Shown here piece after piece: positions 10,860 to 18,190 of a stretch of DNA of 34,653 bases (positions are counted from its first letter, which is position 1; each line of letters starts with the position of its first letter). The notes under the pieces are model-generated. The model was not told the origin of the DNA and did not search any database. It was given only the letters and a program-made list of their open reading frames with translations. Location of the stretch: the NCBI GenBank assembly GCA_949285915.1, contig CASDZW010000019.1, positions 1 to 34,653 on the forward strand. Reading direction: 5' to 3'. The stretch comes from an uncultured Collinsella sp. (GTDB lineage Bacteria > Actinomycetota > Coriobacteriia > Coriobacteriales > Coriobacteriaceae). The translations under genes and the position numbers were made by a program.

Positions 10860-11999
10860 GTGTCGACAGCCGTCAACCATGAGATTGATCAGCTCTTCTG
10901 CGATGCCGAGCGACGTCAACGGCTCGTGCGCGTGTCGTCCAACCGGCTCGGGGCGGCCTTAGCGCGTCGTCTCAAGGCAGGCTACGTCATTCGTCCGGCT
11001 CGCTCCCTCTACGCACGCGTCACCTACTGGGAGGCATTAACGCCCTTAGAGCAGGCGTGGCATCTCATCCGTAGCATCCATGACGCGCAACCCCACTGGG
11101 TCTTTTGCGGCGAAACGGCGGCGCTCATTCACGGCATGCCCGTTTCCTACTCGCGCGCGCTACCCATCCACGTTGCTGACGGCCCCCACGCCCGGCCACG
11201 CACAAGCGGGGTTATCGCACACCACGCGCTACCGTGCGACAATCCCGTCCTCGTGAACGGCATCCCCGTGACATCGCTCGCACGGACGCTTTGCGACTGC
11301 TTACAGGCGCTTCCCTTTGGCGACGCACTCGCCTACTCGGACGCTGCGTTGCGCGTCTCAAAACGCTCGATTGACGAGCTCCGTGCCAGTATCGAAGCGC
11401 TCCCCCTGCGCCCGCGCGGAGTGCGACGCGCCACAGGCATCTTGGGTTACGCCGACGCCCGCAGCGAAAGTTGGGCGGAATCGGTTGTGCGCGCCACCAT
11501 CCTCTCGCAAGGATTCGCACTGCCCGAGCTGCAAGTCACTCTAGCCAGCCCTGTAGACCCTACACAGACGTATCGGGTCGATGGCATCTTCACGCGAATA
11601 GATGGAACGTGCGTTGTACTTGAGGTTGATGGGGTCGAAAAGTATGTGAATGAGCACATGCTCCACGGCAAAAGCACCGTGCGCGCGCTCGCCGATGAAC
11701 AGCACCGTGAAGCAGAACTCACCTTGCTCGGCATGCCGGTGCTCCGCATTTCTTCGAACGAGGCGCACGACCCAAATCGCATGGTGGCCAAGCTCACCGC
11801 CTATGACATACCACGTGACCCAGAAACTGCCCATGCCATTCGTCGCCTTGCCCGGCGCGACCCCATCTCAACAGCGACGTTTCGCACCCTGCGCCTAACC
11901 GATAATCCGCTCTGCGTCGCTACTTTGCGCTGCGGCGCCGAAAATCCGCCGCGAATCCCCGCCCCGCTGCTAGCCCTTGTCGAAGAGATGGCCGCATAG
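10860..11999 (+). CDS. AbiEi-like winged-helix plus DUF559-like (PD-(D/E)XK) nuclease-type protein
   Basis: The protein has 379 residues from a GTG at 10860, preceded by GAGGAGG 3 nt upstream. An in-frame extension to 10566 would run through the palindromic repeat and has no ribosome site, so I reject it. Residues ~15-130 look like the AbiEi/type IV antitoxin family: a short winged helix with LKAGYVIRPARSLYA, then HWVFCGETAALIHGMP. Residues ~235-310 resemble DUF559/Vsr-type endonuclease domains: YRVDGIF (Asp), CVVLEVDGVEKY (Glu-x-Asp) and EAELTLLGMPVLRIS. Seen: no AbiEii-type toxin partner on either side. Such orphan genes are common in actinobacteria and their role is open. It may act in defence or DNA processing; I cannot assign a substrate. 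It is flanked on both sides by copies of the same palindrome. Confidence 0.7.
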   Translation: MSTAVNHEIDQLFCDAERRQRLVRVSSNRLGAALARRLKAGYVIRPARSLYARVTYWEALTPLEQAWHLIRSIHDAQPHWVFCGETAALIHGMPVSYSRALPIHVADGPHARPRTSGVIAHHALPCDNPVLVNGIPVTSLARTLCDCLQALPFGDALAYSDAALRVSKRSIDELRASIEALPLRPRGVRRATGILGYADARSESWAESVVRATILSQGFALPELQVTLASPVDPTQTYRVDGIFTRIDGTCVVLEVDGVEKYVNEHMLHGKSTVRALADEQHREAELTLLGMPVLRISSNEAHDPNRMVAKLTAYDIPRDPETAHAIRRLARRDPISTATFRTLRLTDNPLCVATLRCGAENPPRIPAPLLALVEEMAA

Positions 12000-12159
12000 C
12001 CTAACATCGAGCAACGAAACACGCGCTCGCAGCCTCTGCGTCCGGTTGCGCACGCCGCTAGCTGCACATGCATGCCGGCAGCCGTGTCCATACCGACAGG
12101 CGCGCACGGCACCCCCCTGGTGGCGTGCATCCCAACGGTCGCACAAGCATATTTCAAGC

Positions 12160-12191
12160 AATTCCGTACGTCTCTTACGATATGCACGGAA
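12160..12191. repeat. Degenerate partial copy of the 54-nt palindromic repeat
   Basis: Positions 12160-12179 match the left arm of copy B with one inserted T and two or three changes (TTCCGTACGTCTCTTACG). TGCACGGAA at 12183-12191 recalls the right-arm end. It directly precedes copy B, so the two may be a decayed tandem. Confidence 0.5.
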
Positions 12192-12192
12192 G

Positions 12193-12246
12193 AATCCGTA
12201 TGTCTCTGACGAAAAGAGGTCCCTAAACGTCAGAAGCATACGGATT
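12193..12246. repeat. 54-nt palindromic repeat, copy B
   Basis: The left arm is 12193-12211, the loop 12212-12227 (AAAAGAGGTCCCTAAA) and the right arm 12228-12246; arms agree at 17 of 19 pairs. It lies between the convergent ends of the 10860-11999 gene and glnA. The remaining part of 12000-12318 shows no gene and no classic terminator. Confidence 0.85.
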
Positions 12247-12318
12247 CGTCCACAAAGGTGCGTTATGTCCCGTTCGATTGGCGGCCCTCATACAACGAAG
12301 GGGACAACGAGGGGGCAC

Positions 12319-14409
12319 CTACACGTAGAACAGCATGTCGTCATAGGTCGGCACCGGCCAGTAGTCGTGCGCGACCACATCCTCCATGGCGTCGACAGCC
12401 GTGCGGAGCGCGTCCATGGCGGGCGCGACTTCATGAGCGTAGACATCGGCCTTCTCCTGCCAACCCTCGGTTGCGAGAGCCTTCTCGTGAACATCCCGCA
12501 GGGCGAGGATTGCCTCGTTGATGGTGGTTACGCCCTCAAGAAGCTTCTCCATAAGATCGCGCTCGAAGTTGAGCGTGCTCACGCCACCTGCACCCATCAC
12601 GGTATCGATGCCCTTGGCGATCTTGGTCGCATAGGCGCTGATGCGCGGCAGGTAGGTCCGGCGCGCCATGCGCTCCATCGTGCGCGCCTCGATGTTCATG
12701 CGCTTGGCGTACTTCTCGAGCTTAACCTCGTAGCGGCTCTCGACCTCCGGGCCATCGAGCACACCCATCTCCGCAAAGAGCGCACGCGACTTCTCCGTCA
12801 CAAACGCAGGCAGTGCGTCAGCCGTAGTCGGCAGGTTGGCCAAGCCGCGACGCTCAGCCTCGGCGTGCCACTCCTCCGAATAACCGTTGCCGCCAAAGAG
12901 GATACGCTGGTGCATGGTCAGGCTCTCGCGCACATACGCGAGCGCGCGCTCGCCAAACTCCTCGGCAGAGGCGCCCTCCATCGCGTCGGCAAAGTGCTTG
13001 AGCTCGTAGGCGACGGCCGTGTCGAGGACCATGTTGGCATCCGACGCGTTGACGGCAGAGCCCGGCATGCGGAACTCAAACTTGTTACCCGTAAAGGCAA
13101 AGGGCGAGGTGCGGTTGCGATCGTAGTTGTCCTGCTGGAGCTTGGGCAGCACGTCGGCGCCGAGGTCGAGCACGCCGTGCGCCGCGTGCACACTCGCGCG
13201 GCCATCGACGATCTTCTGGACGCACTCGGTCAGAAGGTCGCCCAAGAAGATGGAGATGATGGCAGGCGGTGCCTCGTTGGCACCCAGGCGATGGTCGTTT
13301 CCGCAGGTGGCAACGCTCGCACGCAGGAGGTCCTGGTACTCGTCTACCGCCGCAATCACCGCAGAGAGGAAGACGAGGAACTGCAGGTTGTCCTCGGGCG
13401 TTTCGCCAGGGTCGAGCAAATTCGCGTCCTCCGTGGCAAGCGACCAGTTATTGTGCTTGCCCGAGCCATTGATGCCCTCGAAGGGCTTCTCGTGCTGGAG
13501 GCACACGAGTCCGTGCCGGCTTGCGATGATGCGCATCTCCTCCATCATAATGAGGTTCTCGTCCACCGCACGGTTCGCGTTGGTAAAGACGGGTGCCAGC
13601 TCATGCTGGCAGGGCGCGACCTCGTTGTGCTTGGTCTTGGCCGCGATGCCGAGCGCCCAGAGTTCGTCGTCGAGCTCCTTCATGAAATTGTTGACCGTGG
13701 GGCGGATCGCGCCAAAGTAATGCTCCTCGAGCTCCTGCCCCTTGCAGGGAGCTGCACCAAAGAGCGTGCGTCCGGTAATGACGAGGTCCGGCCGGCGGGC
13801 GTAATCCTCCTCTTTGATGAGGAAGTACTCCTGCTCGTTGCCCACACTCGGCACCACGCGGCGGGGGTGCTTGCCAAAGAGCGCAAGCACGCGCTTGGCC
13901 TGCGTATCCACAGCGGCCATCGAACGCAAAAGCGGCGTCTTCTTATCGAGCGCCTCGCCCGTATAGGAGCAAAACGCCGTGGGGATGCAGAGCACCTCGT
14001 CTTTGATGAAGGCGGGCGAAGTCGGGTCCCAAGCGGTGTAGCCGCGCGCCTCAAACGTGGCGCGGAGCCCACCGTTGGGGAAGCTCGACGCGTCCGGCTC
14101 GCCCTGGATGAGCTCTTTGCCGCTGAACTTCGAGATAGCCGTACCGTCTCCCACCGGGTCGAGGAACGCCTCGTGCTTCTCGGACGTGATGCAGCTGAGC
14201 GGCTGGAACCAGTGCGCGTAGTGCGTGGCGCCGCGTTCGATCGCCCAGGTCTTCATGGCGTGCGCGACATCGTTTGCCACATCTATATCGAGTGGCCTGC
14301 CCTCGCTTACCGTAGCGTTGAGTTTTTTGTACACGTCTTTGGGCAGATAGCGTTTTTGCTCGGCCTCGCCGAACACCATCGTGCCAAATCGATCCTCCAA
14401 AGCGGGCAT
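12319..14409 (-). CDS. glnA: Type III glutamine synthetase
   Basis: The protein has 696 residues from the ATG at 14409, with AAGGAGGG 6 nt upstream. An in-frame extension to 14568 has no ribosome site and crosses the leader hairpins, so I reject it. Length and sequence fit GSIII (GlnN type, about 700 residues) rather than GSI (about 470). GSIII signatures include [68 protein letters not shown] and [16 protein letters not shown]. It condenses ammonium and glutamate with ATP and acts with GltBD in the GS-GOGAT cycle. It is divergent from the M20 hydrolase gene. The intergenic region carries a GlnR-like array. Confidence 0.96.
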   Translation of the reverse strand: MPALEDRFGTMVFGEAEQKRYLPKDVYKKLNATVSEGRPLDIDVANDVAHAMKTWAIERGATHYAHWFQPLSCITSEKHEAFLDPVGDGTAISKFSGKELIQGEPDASSFPNGGLRATFEARGYTAWDPTSPAFIKDEVLCIPTAFCSYTGEALDKKTPLLRSMAAVDTQAKRVLALFGKHPRRVVPSVGNEQEYFLIKEEDYARRPDLVITGRTLFGAAPCKGQELEEHYFGAIRPTVNNFMKELDDELWALGIAAKTKHNEVAPCQHELAPVFTNANRAVDENLIMMEEMRIIASRHGLVCLQHEKPFEGINGSGKHNNWSLATEDANLLDPGETPEDNLQFLVFLSAVIAAVDEYQDLLRASVATCGNDHRLGANEAPPAIISIFLGDLLTECVQKIVDGRASVHAAHGVLDLGADVLPKLQQDNYDRNRTSPFAFTGNKFEFRMPGSAVNASDANMVLDTAVAYELKHFADAMEGASAEEFGERALAYVRESLTMHQRILFGGNGYSEEWHAEAERRGLANLPTTADALPAFVTEKSRALFAEMGVLDGPEVESRYEVKLEKYAKRMNIEARTMERMARRTYLPRISAYATKIAKGIDTVMGAGGVSTLNFERDLMEKLLEGVTTINEAILALRDVHEKALATEGWQEKADVYAHEVAPAMDALRTAVDAMEDVVAHDYWPVPTYDDMLFYV

Positions 14410-14423
14410 AGGCGGTCCCTCCT

Positions 14424-14478
14424 TCACGGCTCTTGCCGTGGTACGGGATGGTGACGACACATGTTTTGCCGTGTCGTC
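14424..14478 (-). promoter_or_regulatory. Two hairpins in the glnA leader
   Basis: GACGACAC (14453-14460) pairs with GTGTCGTC (14471-14478) across a 10-nt loop. Closer to the gene, CACGGC-AAGA-GCCGTG forms a 6-bp hairpin at about 14426-14441, ending just before the AAGGAGGG ribosome site. Both would be in the mRNA if transcription starts near the operator array upstream. Role unknown. Confidence 0.4.
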
Positions 14479-14594
14479 CGGACGCACCCAAAGATAGGAC
14501 GCTGCTGTTTCGCCGCCGTTGCCCTTTGGTTGCCAAGACGCTTCGATGTGGTGAACACTGCAGGTCAAAATGATTTCAGGCAGATGGATTGCCG

Positions 14595-14632
14595 GTTACC
14601 GTCGCGTAGCAGGTGCGTTTCCATTGCGTGAC
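14595..14632. promoter_or_regulatory. GlnR-like operator array between glnA and the M20 gene
   Basis: Four half-sites are placed exactly 11 bp apart: GTTAC (14595-14599), GTAGC (14606-14610), GTTTC (14617-14621) and GTGAC (14628-14632). Read on the glnA strand this is GTCAC-n6-GAAAC-n6-GCTAC-n6-GTAAC, an almost textbook actinobacterial GlnR pair of a- and b-sites. It is 186 nt upstream of glnA and 96 nt upstream of the M20 hydrolase, so it could serve either promoter. The rest of 14410-14727 holds leader hairpins and promoter elements but no gene. Confidence 0.7.
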
Positions 14633-14692
14633 AGCGCGGCAACTCGACTTCCGGGCTAAGCTCACCGCCCTCATCTGGTGTTGCCCGTGGCG

Positions 14693-14721
14693 TATGATGA
14701 GAGGTAAGCCTGATAAGGAGG
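14693..14721 (+). promoter_or_regulatory. Candidate -10 box and ribosome site for the M20 hydrolase
   Basis: TATGAT (14693-14698) is a good -10 match, though no clear -35 lies 16-18 nt before it. AAGGAGG (14715-14721) sits 6 nt before the ATG at 14728. The resulting leader would be very short. Confidence 0.4.
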
Positions 14722-14727
14722 CGGCAT

Positions 14728-15948
14728 ATGGCAGGCGAGAATACCACATCGCGCATCCAGCACGCAGTACGAGAGCTCGAACCCTATGTGATCGAGCAGC
14801 GGCGGCGCTTTCATGCCCACCCCGAATTGAGTCTCCAGGAGTTTTGGACAACTGACGCCATTGCCGAGGAACTCGACCGGATGGGCATCCCCTACACGCG
14901 CCCGCTCGAGACGGGGCTCATCGCCACGCTGCGCGGCACTGCCGAGGGCGCCTACCTTCCCGACGGCACCCCGCGCCGGCGCCTACTGCTGCGCGCCGAC
15001 ATTGACGCCCTGCCCGTCGAGGAGCGCACAGGCGCGCCTTTTGCGAGCAAGAATCCCGGTGTCATGCACGCCTGCGGGCACGACTGCCATATCGCCATGC
15101 TGCTAGGGGCGCTCAGAGTGCTCGCCCAGATGACTGATGAACTTGTCGGCGAGGTCCGCGCCCTCTTCCAGCCCTCCGAGGAGAACGGCCAGGGCGCCGC
15201 GCTTATGATTGGCGCCGGTGCGGCCGACAAGGTGGACGGAGCGTTTGCCCTGCACGTTTGGAGCGAGGTCGACGCCGGCACCATAAGCTGCGAGGCGGGG
15301 CCGCGCTTGGCAAACGTCGACTGGTTTCGCATCGACATCACGGGCACCTCGTGCCACGGCGCGATGCCGCAACGCGGGGCGGATGCCGTTGTGGCGGCGG
15401 CAGAAATCGCCAACGCGTTGCAGACCATCGTGAGCCGCGACGTCTCACCCTTTGAGCCGGCGGTGGTGACCATAGGTGAGCTGCATGCGGGCAGCGCGCG
15501 CAACGTCATCGCCGGAGAGGCGTATCTCGCCGGCACGGTCAGGACGTACGGGGCGCGCACGCACGAGGCCATGCCCGCGCTCATCGAGCGCATAGCCACG
15601 CACACTGCGCAGGCGCTTGGAGCCGAGGCCACGCTCACCGAGTACACGCGCGCCCATCCCGCCGTGATCAACGACGCCGAGGCGGCGGCGCGCTGCCGCC
15701 GTGCCGTGGAACGCGTTCTGGGCGAAGACGCTGTTGGAAGCTACCAGGGAACGCTCTCGGGCGAAGATTTCTCGCTCTACCTCGAGCGCGTTCCGGGCGT
15801 GCTCGCCTTTGTGGGCACGCGCAACCCCGCCGCGGGTGCCACCTTTGCCCAGCACTCGTGTTACTACACGGTCGACGAGTCGGTGCTCGCCAAGGGTGTG
15901 GCGCTCACCTGCCAGTACGCGGTGGACTTCCTCGCCGAGGGCGAATAG
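14728..15948 (+). CDS. M20 family amidohydrolase (N-acyl-amino acid / hippurate hydrolase type)
   Basis: The protein has 406 residues, usual for the M20D amidohydrolases. These are di-metal enzymes that free an amino acid from an N-acyl group. Metal ligand motifs are present in order: RADIDALPVEE, HACGHDCH (His114, His118), FQPSEENGQGA (Glu151/Glu152), the lid-domain SCHGAMPQRGADAV, and the C-terminal QHSCYYTVDE near residue 380. The exact acyl substrate is not visible. It is divergent from glnA and shares its GlnR-like array, so a nitrogen-scavenging role is plausible. It ends 22 nt from the stop of the convergent TIR gene, with no terminator between. Confidence 0.9.
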   Translation: MAGENTTSRIQHAVRELEPYVIEQRRRFHAHPELSLQEFWTTDAIAEELDRMGIPYTRPLETGLIATLRGTAEGAYLPDGTPRRRLLLRADIDALPVEERTGAPFASKNPGVMHACGHDCHIAMLLGALRVLAQMTDELVGEVRALFQPSEENGQGAALMIGAGAADKVDGAFALHVWSEVDAGTISCEAGPRLANVDWFRIDITGTSCHGAMPQRGADAVVAAAEIANALQTIVSRDVSPFEPAVVTIGELHAGSARNVIAGEAYLAGTVRTYGARTHEAMPALIERIATHTAQALGAEATLTEYTRAHPAVINDAEAAARCRRAVERVLGEDAVGSYQGTLSGEDFSLYLERVPGVLAFVGTRNPAAGATFAQHSCYYTVDESVLAKGVALTCQYAVDFLAEGE

Positions 15949-15970
15949 CCCTAGGCGGCAAGCGCGTCCT

Positions 15971-18187
15971 CTACCAAAATACCGACTCCTCGGAGAAAAG
16001 CCCGAAGGATTGTCCTGCGCTTACGCGCTCCGCGACGCGCTCGCGCATCGTCGTGGCGTCAAAGCCTCCAAAATCGACATCGACGACAAGGATCTCACCG
16101 TCTCGCGTCGCCGCAAGCACCTGGGCGCCCTGAGGCGTAAAGGCGCAGGCGCGAATCTCGGATGCTTGCTCGCGCACGGTGGTGCCCATGGCGACGTCCT
16201 CTGCGCGCATGAACGCCATACCGCCGTCGGAGAGGCCTATGGCAAAGACCGATCCGTCGGGAGACGCCGCAACGGCGCGCGCCTGTCCACCGACATCTCC
16301 CGCAACAAACGCACCGGTCGCGCCCGTGTTCAGCTCCCACCAACCGGTATGCTTCGTCAGCGTGCGAGACGATCCCTGGTCGAACCCATCGCCTACCGCA
16401 AGCGCCATGTCACCCGAACATGCGATGGCACGAGGCATTGCACCCGGCAAAATGCCCACCGCGCCGCCCAAGATGTCGCTTTCGGCCTCCCTGACACGCG
16501 CCAGCTCGCTTGTCCCCGGCTCGACCACGGACAAACCGCCGCCCACAGCGCCGATAAAGACCCTACCCTGCTCGTCCATAGCAAGCGTTGACACCGACGA
16601 GCCAGTGATATCCTGCATGCCGTCCCCTGTTTGCGCATCGAGCACAAGCACGCGATCAGATGACCCCACCGCCACGCGGTCGGACACCGTTGTGGACGAT
16701 GCCACCTCCCTCGGCGCAAAGCCATCCGGCAGAGGCACCTCGTCCGCGGCGCCAGTCGCAAGATCGAGCTTCCACAGGGCGTTTTCGCCCAGCTCGTTAA
16801 AAGCGATAACGTACACGGTGTCGGCGTTCGCACCTGCCGCGATGGCGCTTGCCTGATCGGTCGCAAGGGGATGGACAATCTCGAGCAGCTCGCCCGACGC
16901 TCGGTCAATAAGGGCAATGCGCCCGTCTCTGGAGAGCACGGCCCAGCGCAAGCCGTCCGCAAGCACACATCCGTCCATAAACCAACAGTCTGTTGAGGCG
17001 GCGGTGCGCGTCGCGGCCGCCGTCTTCCAAATCGCATAGGTGCCCGCGGGCATCTTCAGCGCGAGCTCGTCGCCCGCGTCACTCCAGGCAAGCGCACAAC
17101 CCGCCTCGGGCACCACCCCTGCGAGCGTTCGGAACACCTGGCCGCGGGTAGTGTCGATGAGCTTGATGTTTTTCTTGGTTGCGGCTGCCACGCACGCGCC
17201 CGTGGGGTCAGACGCAATGGCGAGCACGGGCGCATCGAGCACGACCCTGGCCGTCACCTCGCCTGCGGCATCGTATAAAAGAAGCCCCGTTGCCGCCTCG
17301 TCGAGGGCAATCCGCACACCGCTCGCCGTCTCGAGCGAAGTGCGTGCACCCTCCGAAAATGCAATGTTCGCAGGAGCGCTCTCGCCATACGATACCGGTG
17401 TCTCAACCTCAAGCGCGCGATGGTACAGGACCAGATCGGTATACCAGGACTCCTCGTCGGAGTCTTCGCACGCATCGAGCGCAAGCGCCGCAGCGGCAAA
17501 GGGCTCCTCGGGCGCCGTCAGGCGCACAGCGCTCATAACGGTCGACATCTCGCGCCATTCCATCTTTTGTTTCTCGACAGACTTAATCTGCACATTGCCC
17601 GCCACAACAGTGATTCCGCTCAAGCCAATCGCTGCGACCATTATCACAGCAATCGTCCGCACAAAGCGCGCGTGCCCCGTCGAACGACTCACAAAGGTAC
17701 GCGCCACATCCGTGGTGCCATCCGCACGCCGACCAATCAAGCGGCGGAAGCGCTTAAGATCGCGTCCTCGCGCCAAAAGACGCGTCCTACTGCCGCCATC
17801 GATCCATGCCGCCGCACGCGTCTCGAGGTCCGCAACAAGATCGTCATCCTCGGACCGCATCGCAAAGCGTCGGGCGATGGTCTCCGCAATCTTTGCAAGG
17901 TCATCGGCATCCGCATCGAACGGAACCTCGATTAAGGGACGATGGTAGTAGCGCGCCTGTTCTTCCTCGATATGGCAGGGCCTTGACGAGAACCACGCGG
18001 GAGCTTGGAAAAGCACAACCGCCGAGGCCGCTCGGATGGCCGCCGTTACACGCGCATCCCAATGCGTTCCGTACCGCAGCTGTTCGGTATCGCGCCAAAC
18101 CTCGATCCCGCACGCTTCAAGCTGCTTCTGCAACTCGGCAACCTCAGGTTCGCAAACCCTGGGATAGGAAACAAAGATGTAGCCCAT
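15971..18187 (-). CDS. TIR domain - transmembrane - beta-propeller protein
   Basis: The protein has 738 residues. Residues 1-95 are a TIR_2-type domain: YIFVSY at 3-8, EVWRDTEQLRYG at 29-40, AVVLFQAPAW, then SRPCHIEEEQ with Glu74 at the place of the catalytic Glu of NAD-cleaving TIR domains. Residues ~118-152 (LETRAAAWIDG..., LLARGRDLKRF) match a linker often found between TIR and WD40 parts. A single helix lies at ~176-197, with Arg/His before it, so the N-terminus should be inside and the rest outside. A VRLTAPEEPFAAAALALDA helix follows, typical of the stalk before bacterial WD40 propellers, then about 450 residues of WD40-like blades (SDPTGACVAAAT, DRASGELLEIV, SPDGSVFAIGLSDG). It is the second gene of a pair, starting 3 nt after the upstream stop. 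Signalling or defence function is inferred. Confidence 0.8.
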   Translation of the reverse strand: MGYIFVSYPRVCEPEVAELQKQLEACGIEVWRDTEQLRYGTHWDARVTAAIRAASAVVLFQAPAWFSSRPCHIEEEQARYYHRPLIEVPFDADADDLAKIAETIARRFAMRSEDDDLVADLETRAAAWIDGGSRTRLLARGRDLKRFRRLIGRRADGTTDVARTFVSRSTGHARFVRTIAVIMVAAIGLSGITVVAGNVQIKSVEKQKMEWREMSTVMSAVRLTAPEEPFAAAALALDACEDSDEESWYTDLVLYHRALEVETPVSYGESAPANIAFSEGARTSLETASGVRIALDEAATGLLLYDAAGEVTARVVLDAPVLAIASDPTGACVAAATKKNIKLIDTTRGQVFRTLAGVVPEAGCALAWSDAGDELALKMPAGTYAIWKTAAATRTAASTDCWFMDGCVLADGLRWAVLSRDGRIALIDRASGELLEIVHPLATDQASAIAAGANADTVYVIAFNELGENALWKLDLATGAADEVPLPDGFAPREVASSTTVSDRVAVGSSDRVLVLDAQTGDGMQDITGSSVSTLAMDEQGRVFIGAVGGGLSVVEPGTSELARVREAESDILGGAVGILPGAMPRAIACSGDMALAVGDGFDQGSSRTLTKHTGWWELNTGATGAFVAGDVGGQARAVAASPDGSVFAIGLSDGGMAFMRAEDVAMGTTVREQASEIRACAFTPQGAQVLAATRDGEILVVDVDFGGFDATTMRERVAERVSAGQSFGLFSEESVFW

Positions 18188-18190
18188 AGG

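Noticed and set aside
11977-14454. 825-residue plus-strand ORF opposite glnA
   Set aside because: It is a shadow of the type III glutamine synthetase; no ribosome site and no family motifs.
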